64,000 nucleotides of DNA from Candidatus Woesearchaeota archaeon (GCA_945861715.1 CAMAVK010000003.1:129344-193343); one strand, 5' to 3'; shown: positions 19,498 through 28,398, counted from the stretch's first letter. Notes: generated from the sequence alone by a model not told the origin. Numbers and translations: made by a program.

Positions 19498-20670
19498 ATG
19501 GCCAGAACAAAAATCAACAACCAAAGACCAAAACTCTTGGTTGTAACAGATACCTTTCACCCTAAAGTAGATGGCACAGTACGATTCATCGAAGAGTTCT
19601 GTGCAAGTTCAAGTTCCCAGTTTGATACCTCCCTTCTCGCTCCCAAATTTAACAAATCTTTATCCTCCCCCTCAATCACATTTCTTCCAACAAGTAAAAT
19701 CATCACACCACTACCTAATTATCCATCAATCAAATTATCCTTCAAGAATTTCGCAGCCATCAAACGTGAAGTTCAAAAAAATGACATCATCTTTATCCAA
19801 GGCCCCGCACTAACAAGCCTTCTTGCATTGCATTATGCAAGAAAATACAAAAAGGTAGCCATCGCATACTTTCATGTCCTACCATGGGACCTCTATGAAA
19901 AATCCGTAAAACATCCTCTCAAAAAATGGGTAGCAAATATAATTCTTAAAATTTGTCAGCGGGAATATAACCACGCAAACCTTCTTCTCTATCCCTATGG
20001 TGACCTCGCAACCACCATGAGATCACAAGGCTTCATAGCCCCACAAAAAATTGCCCGCTTAGGTGTTGATATCAACCGTTTTTATCCTGCAACCTCTCCT
20101 GCTAACTTCAAACAAAAAATAGGAATTGACCCATCCCAATTTGTGGTGGGTTACGTCGGTCGAATATCTCCTGAGAAAAATATCAAAACGCTTATACGCG
20201 CCTTCAAACGATTGGGACCAAATGCTCACCTCCTCCTCATTGGCAACGGAGAAAAAGAACAAACCGAGCAAGCACGAAAACTTCCCAATTGCACTATCAC
20301 CGGCTTCGTAACTGATGTAGAAGAATATTTACGAGCAGTAGATGTGTTTGTCATGCCTTCTTTGACTGAAACGACTTCCTTAGCAACACTTGAAGCTATG
20401 GCAACAGGGCTCCCTGTGCTCTCATCAAAAGTAGGATATGCACAAAAATACATTGTGCGCAATTACAATGGTCTTTTCTTTCCTGCGCAAAGTGCAGCAA
20501 TCCTCGCAAAAAAACTAGAACAACTAAAAGCAAATCCAAAAGAACGCGCACGTCTTGGCCTCAACGCCCGAAAAACCATAGCATATTCCTTCAGCTGGGA
20601 ACGCTCCATTTCCAGAATCAAGAAACTCTTACTAGAAGAATACTATAACGCGAACGAAGATGAGGCGTAA
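19498..20670 (+). CDS. Glycosyltransferase family 4
   Basis: The 390-aa enzyme has two Rossmann-like halves. The N-terminal part has LLVVTDTFHPKVDGTVRFIEE; the donor-binding C-terminal part has VVGYVGRISPEKNIKTLIRAF, the HLLLIGNGEKE strand, and SLTETTSLATLEAMATGLPV (the E-x7-E region). It transfers a sugar from an activated donor to a lipid or glycan. It probably works with the upstream PIG-L deacetylase, much as MshA-MshB-like or GPI-like pairs do, though the product cannot be told. Confidence 0.9.
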   Translation: MARTKINNQRPKLLVVTDTFHPKVDGTVRFIEEFCASSSSQFDTSLLAPKFNKSLSSPSITFLPTSKIITPLPNYPSIKLSFKNFAAIKREVQKNDIIFIQGPALTSLLALHYARKYKKVAIAYFHVLPWDLYEKSVKHPLKKWVANIILKICQREYNHANLLLYPYGDLATTMRSQGFIAPQKIARLGVDINRFYPATSPANFKQKIGIDPSQFVVGYVGRISPEKNIKTLIRAFKRLGPNAHLLLIGNGEKEQTEQARKLPNCTITGFVTDVEEYLRAVDVFVMPSLTETTSLATLEAMATGLPVLSSKVGYAQKYIVRNYNGLFFPAQSAAILAKKLEQLKANPKERARLGLNARKTIAYSFSWERSISRIKKLLLEEYYNANEDEA

Positions 20671-20719
20671 ACTAGTTTCATATTCATCTACACCCCAACA
20701 AAATAAATTTACAGCATTA

Positions 20720-21628
20720 TTATGCTGCCCTCTTCTTTGAAATCTCAATCGCTAATTTTTGTGATCTTGCTATTGACGCTTCCCAATCTCTACGATGAAT
20801 ATCAAGCGTAGCAGTCATTTTTCCAAGCAAAGTGTTCAAATCATCAGATTCAAATCTATCATCGGGGGTAAACCCGGAATCTAGACTCATTTCAGTCCAA
20901 TGTATAGCCCCAAAAAATCTATCCCGCCCACTCAGATACAATATTCGCCCCTCATACAACAATTTTCCTGCTTTGGTAAGCATCAATGAAATTTCAAATG
21001 GTGGCAATTTTCCCCGTAAATTTTCCCCGGAGTAATTATCCCATTCTGAATTAATATCACCTAATTCTCTAATTCGTAAGTCCCACCCCTTCACCTTCTT
21101 CTTAAAAGCAGCCTCAATCTCAGGGACATGTCTACGGATATAGACATTACCACATTTTTGCCGCTCTCTTACACGCAAATATTTAGTTAATACTTCTTCA
21201 TAATCTAATTTAGAAATGAGTCCCTTCATGCCGACCTTTGTAGATAAAATATCCGCTTCGCAATGTTCGTTCTTAACATTCAACCGTTGCCACCCACTTA
21301 AAATCGCGGCGATATGTGCACTCAAAAATTCGAAATTTTGTTTGGTCAGCGCATAATTTTTGGTAGAACACGCACTCCAATCCTCACCGATTAGTTTTAC
21401 TACTTTTTTAAGCTCTTTTTCTATTTTTTTTTGCAGTTCACCAATATCTAACCCAAGGGTCTTCCGGACCTTTTTATCCAACTCTGATTGCGTTTTAAAT
21501 CGTTGAACCATAGATTCAAACAAAAGAACTTGATCACGTACAAGAATTGCTGCGGCATGAGAATTTTTAAAATGAATTTCTTCATTCACCACAACATTAA
21601 TGACTTCTTTAGCAATAACGGTAACCAC
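20720..21628 (-). CDS. Hypothetical protein, 302 aa, helical with beta-rich C-terminal third
   Basis: Unrecognised. The start is taken as GTG 21628 because AGGAGG lies 9 nt upstream; the ORF is open further upstream but without protein character. The first 200 residues are charged and helical (LQKKIEKELKKVVKLIGEDW), followed by a compact region with FEISLMLTKAGKLLYEGRIL and AIHWTEMSLDSGF. The plan of a helical body plus a two-strand C-terminal module recalls the two paralogues at 33977-36269, but similarity is too weak to claim homology. Confidence 0.55.
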   Translation of the reverse strand: MVTVIAKEVINVVVNEEIHFKNSHAAAILVRDQVLLFESMVQRFKTQSELDKKVRKTLGLDIGELQKKIEKELKKVVKLIGEDWSACSTKNYALTKQNFEFLSAHIAAILSGWQRLNVKNEHCEADILSTKVGMKGLISKLDYEEVLTKYLRVRERQKCGNVYIRRHVPEIEAAFKKKVKGWDLRIRELGDINSEWDNYSGENLRGKLPPFEISLMLTKAGKLLYEGRILYLSGRDRFFGAIHWTEMSLDSGFTPDDRFESDDLNTLLGKMTATLDIHRRDWEASIARSQKLAIEISKKRAA

Positions 21629-21804
21629 AATCCCACCCCTCCTTTGAACATAATTTCTCTCTAACTTGAGATACAAACACCATTCAAACCTTAAAAACAT
21701 TTGTAAAAATATAGTCCAAAATAGCCTTCTCATCAGTACAGCGCCAAAAGAATATACCCTATATTCGCAAACTTTAAAAAGCCAAAGCGAGAAAACACTT
21801 TTTT

Positions 21805-22053
21805 ATGGATAACTACGTATTTGATGAAGAAGAAAGTACCCCTAATCCCGAAGTACTTGAAGAAGAAGAATCTACTGAGGAAGAAGGCGCTTTTATGAAA
21901 GGGTACGAGAAAGACGAAGAACCAGCAGAATGTGCAGAGTGTGGCGGAGCCATCAAAGAAGAAAAGAAAGTTACCAAAGAGTTTGAAGAAGAAGAATACG
22001 TATTCTGCTCCAAAGATTGTGCCGAAGAATTCGAAGAATCCTTAAGTGAGTAA
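21805..22053 (+). CDS. Small acidic zinc-ribbon-like protein, 82 aa
   Basis: Very acidic (many Glu) with two Cys pairs, CAECGGAIKEEKK and VFCSKDCAEEFEE, the CxxC...CSxxC spacing of small treble-clef/TRASH-like zinc fingers. It may bind metal or protein; the function is unknown. It is monocistronic, with a T-rich tract after the stop. Confidence 0.65.
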   Translation: MDNYVFDEEESTPNPEVLEEEESTEEEGAFMKGYEKDEEPAECAECGGAIKEEKKVTKEFEEEEYVFCSKDCAEEFEESLSE

Positions 22054-22161
22054 TTCCAATCATCACAACATTTTTTTTATTAAGATTTTCTTCTAACTGT
22101 ACTTCCCGGAAATCATTACCTCAGGCATGAATGAAACCCAACCTACAAAATTAAAACAGGT

Positions 22162-22704
22162 TTAACTCGACCTTCGAGCAAACCCTTGCATCATTGTATT
22201 TTTCGCAGCAGCATCAAAGGCAAATTTTTTCTCAAACTCAAGCTCAAACCCTGGCCCGTATCCCATGCGAGCACCTTCTTCAAGAATCGTTCGATACACG
22301 TAGTGCGTAAATTCAGGAAACTTTTGCCGCATCTCACCATGATCATATCCCAATTCAAACATGCGATTAAGTGCGATACCAACTGCTGGACTTCTATTTT
22401 TACCACGAGTACAATGCACAACCAGTCCCTCGCATCCCGCATTTCGGGCCTCAACAAAATCAGAAATAATATTACAGGCAATCTCTGCGGTAATCAAACC
22501 AGGGTCATTTTTATGTAAACCAGGCCACACATCATCAAACACATACATTTTCTTTGAAACATACATCGGATGAACAACTGCCTTAGCATGCATCCGTGCA
22601 TCACTTGCGATGGCATAACTAGGTTTAATTTGAATAACATGGGTAGGTACAGAGGGGATAAACGAGAATAGCATTCCTTCAAGACCGGTAATATGAAGTT
22701 GCAT
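22162..22704 (-). CDS. Dual-specificity/tyrosine phosphatase-like protein
   Basis: The P-loop VHCTRGKNRSPAVGIAL (HCX5RS) is the catalytic signature of Cys-dependent phosphatases, placed near residue 103 of 180. An upstream Asp in FDDVWPGLHKND could be the general acid. It resembles archaeal and bacterial cytosolic tyrosine phosphatases such as DSP-like enzymes. The substrate (protein or nucleotide) is unknown; the kinase at 5817-6620 is not linked. Confidence 0.83.
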   Translation of the reverse strand: MQLHITGLEGMLFSFIPSVPTHVIQIKPSYAIASDARMHAKAVVHPMYVSKKMYVFDDVWPGLHKNDPGLITAEIACNIISDFVEARNAGCEGLVVHCTRGKNRSPAVGIALNRMFELGYDHGEMRQKFPEFTHYVYRTILEEGARMGYGPGFELEFEKKFAFDAAAKNTMMQGFARRSS

Positions 22705-22860
22705 AATGAAACGAAACTGAAAGGAACTTTAAAAACTAATCTATCTCTTTTGAAAAATAAATTTTGATAATGAAAACTACCCCTCGCATTCCCAATCTAA
22801 CTAAATCTATCAACATCAATTCCATTATCTTTTTATACCACCTCCTTCGTTCAACAAACC

Positions 22861-23628
22861 ATGTCAATAAAAAAAGGGGTTTTAGCAGTATTCGCAGACA
22901 AACGTCTCTACCTATACACCCTCTTTGACATTCTACTTGTTGCTATGCTCTATGTATCAATGACTAGTTTTGGCGCATACATCCAATCACACTCATCAGC
23001 GCTACAAGGAGTAGATCTAAGCAATCTAATGCAACAAGACCCTGCCAAAGCATCCGCCACACTAGACGAAATAAAATCGTTTCTCATCATTTTCATTGTG
23101 GTAATAGTAGGTCTCTTCATAACGAGCATAGTCACCTTCTCTCTATTGCAAGGCATCATAGAAAACGATATAACAAATCAAAAACTGAACAAACTCGCAC
23201 GCTGGATACCCTTCAATCTACTTATAATTATACCACTTACCATCGCAGGACTGGTACTAGCATTAATAAATATTTTATTTCAATCTCTCTTTAATCTACT
23301 CCCTGATATCGCCGCAAGCATCCTCAAAAACATCGTACTTCTCTACCTCCTCGCAACATTCATCATTCTCGTACATCTCCTCTATAGACACTTCGTTATC
23401 TCCCACAAAATGTGGGCAAGTATTGGCGAAGGGTTTCACTATTTTTTTAGTAACAAAAAGAAAGTTGCATTCCTTTCAATGATTGGTGCAATTGGATTCC
23501 TACTTGTAGGCCTTCTCCTCATCCCACTTCAATACTTCTCACTTGGAATTACCACTATCTATTTCATCGCAACGCCGCTTTACCTTCTAGTATGTGAAAT
23601 GATTCGACTTCAAGTACACACACTCTAA
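22861..23628 (+). CDS. Polytopic membrane protein, about 6 TM segments
   Basis: The 255-aa protein shows hydrophobic segments near residues 17-40, 72-97, 117-140, 150-175, 200-220 and 225-245, with a polar loop of about 35 residues after the first. It is not a recognised transporter family; no signature motifs are visible. It resembles the general integral-membrane unknowns common in archaea. Confidence 0.68.
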   Translation: MSIKKGVLAVFADKRLYLYTLFDILLVAMLYVSMTSFGAYIQSHSSALQGVDLSNLMQQDPAKASATLDEIKSFLIIFIVVIVGLFITSIVTFSLLQGIIENDITNQKLNKLARWIPFNLLIIIPLTIAGLVLALINILFQSLFNLLPDIAASILKNIVLLYLLATFIILVHLLYRHFVISHKMWASIGEGFHYFFSNKKKVAFLSMIGAIGFLLVGLLLIPLQYFSLGITTIYFIATPLYLLVCEMIRLQVHTL

Positions 23629-23667
23629 GAAAAAGAATTACACCAAAAAAACAAATTTCTATTCTAA

Positions 23668-23985
23668 TTATCGAGAAAGTAATAGAGGATCATGGCCCAT
23701 TTTCACCAATTGATTAAATACTGGCCGAAGTTCCTCATACCTTCTACCGGCTTCTTCTGCTAATCTATCTGCATGTGCATACAGATCCGGCTTTCCTCGG
23801 CATTCCACACTCGCTTTATTCGCTTCACGGATAGCTTGATAAATGCCTGTTGTATCTATAGTTTTATGCTCAAATCGAAGTAGTATATCGAGGCTAATCA
23901 TAACGGACGCACGATTTTCGTAACCTCTCTCATCCATCAATACTCGATAACTCCCTAAAGGCAAATTTTCATAAAAATTATTCAT
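23668..23985 (-). CDS. Hypothetical protein, 105 aa
   Basis: Unrecognised helical protein beginning MNNFYENLPLGSYRVLMDERG. The ORF is open 50 codons upstream to 24135, but that stretch covers the rpo7 promoter and a minus-strand TTTAAATTTA box near 24030, so ATG 23985 is preferred. Confidence 0.45.
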   Translation of the reverse strand: MNNFYENLPLGSYRVLMDERGYENRASVMISLDILLRFEHKTIDTTGIYQAIREANKASVECRGKPDLYAHADRLAEEAGRRYEELRPVFNQLVKMGHDPLLLSR

Positions 23986-24111
23986 ATTATAATCAGGGCA
24001 ATCGTCATAATATCTATTTTGAAAGGCTAAATTTAAACCTTTAGCTGTAAATTTAATAAATCCCACTTTCAACAATCCAAACCAAATCACAATTCGAGGC
24101 CCACAGAAACC

Positions 24112-24119
24112 TTTATAAA
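24112..24119 (+). promoter_or_regulatory. TATA-like box of the rpo7-spt4-rps24e-rps27ae cluster
   Basis: TTTATAAA is centred about 29 nt before ATG 24145, consistent with a leaderless or nearly leaderless transcript for the transcription/ribosome cluster. Confidence 0.55.
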
Positions 24120-24144
24120 CAAAACCCCAAAACACAAGGATAAA

Positions 24145-24708
24145 ATGTTCTATACCGTAAAAGTCAAAGACTACATCCGTGTACCACCCGCTATGTTTAA
24201 CTTAGGTAAACAGGAAGCAGTCCTCAAAAACATCAAAGCAACCTATGACAACCACGTTTCAAAAGAATTTGGATATGTTATTGGTGTCATCTCAACTGGC
24301 AATATAAAAGAAGGCGTAATCATCCCTGGTGACGGCGCTGGTTACTATGAAACCGAATTCGAACTCCTCGTATTCCGACCTGAAGTAAACGAACTTGTCT
24401 TTGGAAAAGTACGAGACATCACTGATTTTGGAGCATTCATCGACATCGGTGGCGTTGAAGGAATGGTTCACATCTCACAAAGTATGGACGATTTCGTATC
24501 CTTTAGTAAAGAAAAAGTCTTACAAGGAAAGAAAACCGGACAAACCGTAAAAGTTGGCGACAGATGCAAAGCACGTATCATTGCAGTATCATATAAAGAT
24601 CAAAACAATCCAAAAATCGGTTTAACCATGCGACAAGAAGGACTAGGTCGTGTTGAATGGGTAGATCAAATGAATTCCGCACCAAAAGCAAAAGAAGATT
24701 CAGAATAA
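24145..24708 (+). CDS. rpoE: DNA-directed RNA polymerase subunit Rpo7 (RpoE, E')
   Basis: A 187-aa Rpo7: MFYTVKVKDYIRVPPAMFNL at the N-terminus (tip domain), then an S1/OB domain (GKVRDITDFGAFIDIGGVEG, MVHISQSM). It forms the polymerase stalk with Rpo4 and binds emerging RNA. It leads an operon with spt4, rps24e and rps27ae, the usual archaeal order. Confidence 0.96.
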   Translation: MFYTVKVKDYIRVPPAMFNLGKQEAVLKNIKATYDNHVSKEFGYVIGVISTGNIKEGVIIPGDGAGYYETEFELLVFRPEVNELVFGKVRDITDFGAFIDIGGVEGMVHISQSMDDFVSFSKEKVLQGKKTGQTVKVGDRCKARIIAVSYKDQNNPKIGLTMRQEGLGRVEWVDQMNSAPKAKEDSE

Positions 24709-24732
24709 AAATAAATCAACGAGACATAAACC

Positions 24733-24918
24733 ATGGTTAAAAAAAAAGTATGCAAACGCTGCAAATTGTTTGTTGAAGGAAACGTATGCCCCTGCGGTGT
24801 ATCCTCATTTACAACCACATTCCAAGGACGCCTCTTAATTACTGATCCTGAAAATTCCCTAATCGCAAAGAATGTAGGAATTACAACCAAGGGAGAGTAT
24901 GCAATTAAGATTCGCTAA
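24733..24918 (+). CDS. spt4: Transcription elongation factor Spt4 (RpoE'')
   Basis: A 61-residue zinc-ribbon protein, CKRCKLFVEGNVCPCG, followed by FQGRLLITDPENS and GEYAIKIR, as in archaeal Spt4. It binds Spt5 and raises polymerase processivity. It is 24 nt downstream of rpo7, in the standard operon position. Confidence 0.95.
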   Translation: MVKKKVCKRCKLFVEGNVCPCGVSSFTTTFQGRLLITDPENSLIAKNVGITTKGEYAIKIR

Positions 24919-25023
24919 GACCATACTCAAATATAACGACTAAACATACAAAATTCAAATAAATAAAATCAAAGAATTCGATAAATAATAAACAATACAA
25001 AAATCAAATTTAGGTGAATAACA

Positions 25024-25329
25024 ATGCAATTAAATGTAACATCAAAAACAGAAAACGTATTCTTAAAGCGAATTGAAGTAAAAGGTATCGCAACCTTTGA
25101 AAAACAAACTCCGAGCAACAATGAAGTAGCTCAAGCTGTTGCTAAAGCAGTTGGAACAGAAGCAAAGAATGTTGTTGTAAAACAAATAAAAACTGAGTTT
25201 GGCACAACCAAAGCTCACGTAAGCGCACTTGCTTACAAAGACGAAACTTCAAAAAACTCAACTGAAGCAACTACTCATCACACTAAAAAAATAGCCGAAG
25301 AAGCAAAGAAGGCTAAAGAGGCGCAATAA
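25024..25329 (+). CDS. rps24e: 30S ribosomal protein S24e
   Basis: The 101-aa protein has the S24e pattern: NPLLKR-equivalent NVFLKRIEVKGIATFEKQTP, then VAKAVGTEAKNVVVKQIKTE and FGTTKAHVSALAY, ending with a basic helical tail. It sits between spt4 and rps27ae as expected. GGTGA precedes the ATG. Confidence 0.93.
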   Translation: MQLNVTSKTENVFLKRIEVKGIATFEKQTPSNNEVAQAVAKAVGTEAKNVVVKQIKTEFGTTKAHVSALAYKDETSKNSTEATTHHTKKIAEEAKKAKEAQ

Positions 25330-25330
25330 A

Positions 25331-25546
25331 ATGGCAGCACCAGCAAAGAAACCAGCAGCAAAGGCACCAGCAGCAAAAGCAAAGAAAAAAGGCCCACTCA
25401 CCGCAAAATTATACGACGTAAGTGGTCCAAAGATTGCTCGAAAAAACAAATTCTGCCCAAAATGTGGTCCAGGATACTTCATGGCTGCTCACGCAAATCG
25501 AATTGTGTGTGGCAAATGCGCATATACTGAGTACGTAAAGAAGTAA
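25331..25546 (+). CDS. rps27ae: 30S ribosomal protein S27ae
   Basis: The 71-aa protein has a Lys/Ala-rich N-terminal extension (about 25 residues of AK repeats) and the C-terminal zinc ribbon CPKCGPGYFMAAHANRIVCGKC. It starts one nucleotide after the rps24e stop, so the two are coupled. The Ala/Lys extension is longer than in many archaeal S27ae. Confidence 0.93.
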   Translation: MAAPAKKPAAKAPAAKAKKKGPLTAKLYDVSGPKIARKNKFCPKCGPGYFMAAHANRIVCGKCAYTEYVKK

Positions 25547-25588
25547 TTTTTTTTGTATTAAATTTTATCTTTCTTAAAACTTTTTTTC
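25547..25588 (+). terminator. Poly-T terminator after rps27ae
   Basis: An eight-T run directly after the stop and a seven-T run about 30 nt on would end the ribosomal transcript. Confidence 0.45.
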
Positions 25589-25658
25589 TCACAAAAACTT
25601 TACTTATAATCAACACATTTATATCCCTTCTTCGCTTCAAAATAATTGAGTTGATACA

Positions 25659-26768
25659 ATGAAACGCAAATCAAATAAATTTCTACTCCTCATCTTGACC
25701 ATCTTATTACTTTCAACATACTATTACTTCGTTCACTACAAAGGATACAACCCCTTTGATACCATCAATGGAAAATCAACCACCACCACAGGTGAAACAG
25801 CTTCCTCCATTGAAACCAGCATAGAAGTAACATCTTATGTCACAAGCAATGGCGACTTCAACATCACCTTCTGCCCTAGTCAAGCATGTCTCAATCAATA
25901 CCTAAATGTAATTAATAGTGCACGAACTAAACTTGATTGCGCTGTCTACGAACTCGATCATCCTCAAATACAAGCAGCCATACGAAATAAAGCCTTATCT
26001 ATCCAGGTACGAATCGTAACCGACAGTGACTATCTCAAAGAATTCAATGAACCATATGTTAAAACCGATAAAAGCGGTCTGATGCACAACAAATTTTGTC
26101 TCGCAGACAACTCTACCCTATTGGCCGGCTCCGCAAACCCTACCGAAAACGATATGGGCAAAAATAATAACAATGTCATCGTCACCACATCAAAAGACCT
26201 CATCACCAATTACCAAGACGAATTCGACGAAATGTGGTCAGGCATATTCAAAAAAGGCACCCCTACAAAAACACCTGACCTCATATTAGGTGACCCCACA
26301 AACCAAAATTCAATAATAAAGATCAGCAACTATTTCTGTCCAGAAGACCACTGCGAAGACCACGTCGTAGCCGAATTAAACAAAGCAACGAGCAGTATCG
26401 ATTGCATGGTCTTCTCCTTCACCTCCGACCCTATTGGCAACGCCTTAGCGCTCAAACATACCGAGAACATTCCCATCCGTTGCATCTTTGAAACACGTCA
26501 AGAGTCAGAGTTCTCTGAATATGAAAAACTCAAATACCAAAACCTCGACGTTCATCTTGACGGCAACAAATATACCATGCACCACAAAGTGTTCATTATT
26601 GATAACAAGACAGTCATCACAGGTTCATTCAATCCATCCGCTGGCGGCAACACAAGAAATGATGAAAACATCATGATCATACATTCAAAATCCATCGCAA
26701 CATTATACACGGAAGAATTCATGGAAGTATATGGTGCTGCAATAGTGAATGAAACGATAAAAGAATAA
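25659..26768 (+). CDS. Membrane-anchored phospholipase D-like protein (two HKD motifs)
   Basis: The 369-aa protein has an N-terminal membrane anchor (residues 7-26) and two PLD half-domains. Each carries an HxKx4D motif: LMHNKFCLADNSTLLAGSAN and TMHHKVFIIDNKTVITGSFN. The Ser/Asn that follow fit the Nuc/PLDc_2 nuclease-like subgroup. The catalytic part would face outside the cell. Two Cys pairs per half (FCPSQAC, FCPEDHC) suggest extracellular disulfides. Possible roles are DNA or lipid hydrolysis at the surface; the neighbours do not decide this. Confidence 0.87.
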   Translation: MKRKSNKFLLLILTILLLSTYYYFVHYKGYNPFDTINGKSTTTTGETASSIETSIEVTSYVTSNGDFNITFCPSQACLNQYLNVINSARTKLDCAVYELDHPQIQAAIRNKALSIQVRIVTDSDYLKEFNEPYVKTDKSGLMHNKFCLADNSTLLAGSANPTENDMGKNNNNVIVTTSKDLITNYQDEFDEMWSGIFKKGTPTKTPDLILGDPTNQNSIIKISNYFCPEDHCEDHVVAELNKATSSIDCMVFSFTSDPIGNALALKHTENIPIRCIFETRQESEFSEYEKLKYQNLDVHLDGNKYTMHHKVFIIDNKTVITGSFNPSAGGNTRNDENIMIIHSKSIATLYTEEFMEVYGAAIVNETIKE

Positions 26769-26776
26769 ACCAAACA

Positions 26777-26785
26777 TTTTTAAAG
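26777..26785 (+). promoter_or_regulatory. TATA-like box of the MNT/HEPN operon
   Basis: TTTTTAAAG would place transcription start near 26808, inside the twin repeat that follows, so a protein bound there would block initiation. Confidence 0.5.
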
Positions 26786-26789
26786 TGGT

Positions 26790-26825
26790 GGTCATATTAA
26801 TAACCGCATGGTTAAAATAATAACC
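26790..26825 (+). promoter_or_regulatory. Twin 16-nt operator-like repeat before the MNT gene
   Basis: GGTCATATTAATAACC (26790-26805) and GGTTAAAATAATAACC (26810-26825) match at 13 of 16 positions and are spaced 20 bp, two helical turns. Each is roughly palindromic. The second is embedded in a perfect 9-bp inverted repeat, GCATGGTTA / TAACCATGC (26806-26829). The position over the predicted start site fits autorepression by the HTH of the following gene. Confidence 0.65.
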
Positions 26826-26836
26826 ATGCCTCTAAT

Positions 26837-27367
26837 ATGGATGAACTATTCAAAAACAATACCTATCGCCTACTCGAGCTATTCATCAAATTCCCAAATA
26901 AGGATTTTTCCATAAGGGGAATCGCTCGTGATCTAAAACTCAGCCATGCAACAATCATAAAGTATATGGCTGACCTTGAGAAATTAAATCTAATCAAAAA
27001 GAAAGATACCACTCTATATCCCACGTATTACGCAAATACAGAAAGTATAAAGTACAAATCCTACAAAAAAAATTGGCTAACATTCCAGATAACAGAATCA
27101 AAAGTAATTGAATATATCCAAAATGAAATATATCCATCATCCATCATTCTGTTTGGCAGCGGAGCAAAAGGCACATTCACCGAACAAAGTGACATAGATA
27201 TTTTTGTAGAAGCCAACCAAGGCAAACTAGACTTAAGTAAATATGAAAAAAAACTCAATAAAAAAATCAACCTTCTATTCGAATCCAACATAAATACCCT
27301 CTCAAAAGAGCTACGAAACAACATTATCAACGGAGTCATCATATCTGGCTTCCTCAAAGTAAATTAA
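26837..27367 (+). CDS. HTH-nucleotidyltransferase (MNT-type) protein, antitoxin-like
   Basis: The 176-aa protein joins an N-terminal winged helix (FSIRGIARDLKLSHATIIKY, residues 24-43) to a minimal nucleotidyltransferase domain with SSIILFGSGAKGTFTEQSDI and the DID pair near residue 120. MNT proteins commonly pair with HEPN proteins as toxin-antitoxin systems in which the MNT adenylylates the HEPN partner. A HEPN-like gene follows after 48 nt. The HTH and the twin operator upstream suggest autoregulation. Confidence 0.82.
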   Translation: MDELFKNNTYRLLELFIKFPNKDFSIRGIARDLKLSHATIIKYMADLEKLNLIKKKDTTLYPTYYANTESIKYKSYKKNWLTFQITESKVIEYIQNEIYPSSIILFGSGAKGTFTEQSDIDIFVEANQGKLDLSKYEKKLNKKINLLFESNINTLSKELRNNIINGVIISGFLKVN

Positions 27368-27415
27368 GAATCCAAAGCTAACTGATAAACATAAAAATAA
27401 ATCGAAGGACTCACA

Positions 27416-27835
27416 ATGGCAAACGAAATGAGCTGGAAAGAGTGTACGGAAGAAAAAATAATCTCAAGGACTGACCCTGACGAAGAAAGAGCAAACCAGA
27501 TGCAACAGATGGCAAATGTACGCCTAGCTTTTTGGGATCAAAAGATTGCCAATGAGTTCAGTACTCTCAAAGTAGAAGCATACTATGACATTATCAAAGA
27601 ACTCATATTTGCTCACCTCTACAAAAATGGGTACAACAGTAGCAATCACCTTTGCCTTATTGCGTACCTCAAAGAGAAAATGACTGACTTCGATTTTGAA
27701 ATACACAAAATTGATGAATTACGAAGAGTAAGAAACGATATCAACTATAGGGGATTACAAATTCCAAAAGACTACTTACAAAGAAATGAACCTGAATTCA
27801 AAATCATAATCGAAGAATTAAAACAAAGACTATGA
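27416..27835 (+). CDS. HEPN-like protein, toxin-like partner of the MNT gene
   Basis: The 139-aa all-helical protein ends with IDELRRVRNDINYRGLQIPKD-type sequence, a pattern I recall from archaeal HEPN-like proteins (RNxxNYxG, then a YLxxNE helix). The classic HEPN RNase motif R-x4-6-H is not present in exact form: Tyr stands where His is expected, so RNase activity is uncertain. Gene order with the HTH-MNT protein supports a HEPN/MNT pair. Confidence 0.65.
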   Translation: MANEMSWKECTEEKIISRTDPDEERANQMQQMANVRLAFWDQKIANEFSTLKVEAYYDIIKELIFAHLYKNGYNSSNHLCLIAYLKEKMTDFDFEIHKIDELRRVRNDINYRGLQIPKDYLQRNEPEFKIIIEELKQRL

Positions 27836-27863
27836 CCTTGCTAACTCCGTGAAAGATAAGACG

Positions 27864-27874
27864 ATTTTATAAAT
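27864..27874 (+). promoter_or_regulatory. TATA-like box of the duplicated-motif/Nudix unit
   Basis: TTTTATAAATC is centred 27 nt before ATG 27896, so this two-gene unit is probably transcribed separately from the MNT/HEPN operon. Confidence 0.5.
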
Positions 27875-27895
27875 CATAAAGGAATAGTAAACTCC

Positions 27896-28396
27896 ATGGG
27901 TAGGGAAACAGCCAATACGGGTGGCATACATGAAATTCATATTACCAAAGAAGATCGTAAGAAATGGGAGAGAGAAGATACCGAATCAACCCGGGAGTTC
28001 AAAGATGCCTTACATAAGTGGCGAAAGGATAAAATTCACAATCAACCCAAACCCTATTCTCAAAAATACATAAAATCTTCAGAAAACACCTCTCAAAACT
28101 ATATTTATGAAAATGAATATGCACCTGCCAATAAAGATAGAAACAAAGAAATAGGCAACAGCGGAGGCGAGTATGAATTCCATATCACTAAAGAAGACCG
28201 CAAGAAATGGGAAACCGAAGACACTAAATCTACTCTTGCCTTTAAGGAAGCATTGCATAAATGGCACGGAAGTCCAAAATTTAAACTCCAAAATGTTCTA
28301 TGGAAGGTCAAGAAAAAACTTAACCAAATGGGGTGGATTTTAGGGATAATCCTAATAATTATTTTCATCTATCTATTAAAAAATAATGGTATCTAA
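27896..28396 (+). CDS. Duplicated HITKEDRKKWE-motif protein with C-terminal TM segment
   Basis: Unrecognised 166-aa protein. A block of about 38 residues occurs twice, near residues 6-43 and 85-123; both contain HITKEDRKKWE, EDT, ST, FK and ALHKW, with about 40 polar residues between. A single membrane helix (WILGIILIIIFIYLL) ends the chain at residues 146-161, so it looks tail-anchored with the repeats in the cytosol. The Nudix gene begins 2 nt after its stop. Confidence 0.65.
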   Translation: MGRETANTGGIHEIHITKEDRKKWEREDTESTREFKDALHKWRKDKIHNQPKPYSQKYIKSSENTSQNYIYENEYAPANKDRNKEIGNSGGEYEFHITKEDRKKWETEDTKSTLAFKEALHKWHGSPKFKLQNVLWKVKKKLNQMGWILGIILIIIFIYLLKNNGI

Positions 28397-28398
28397 AA

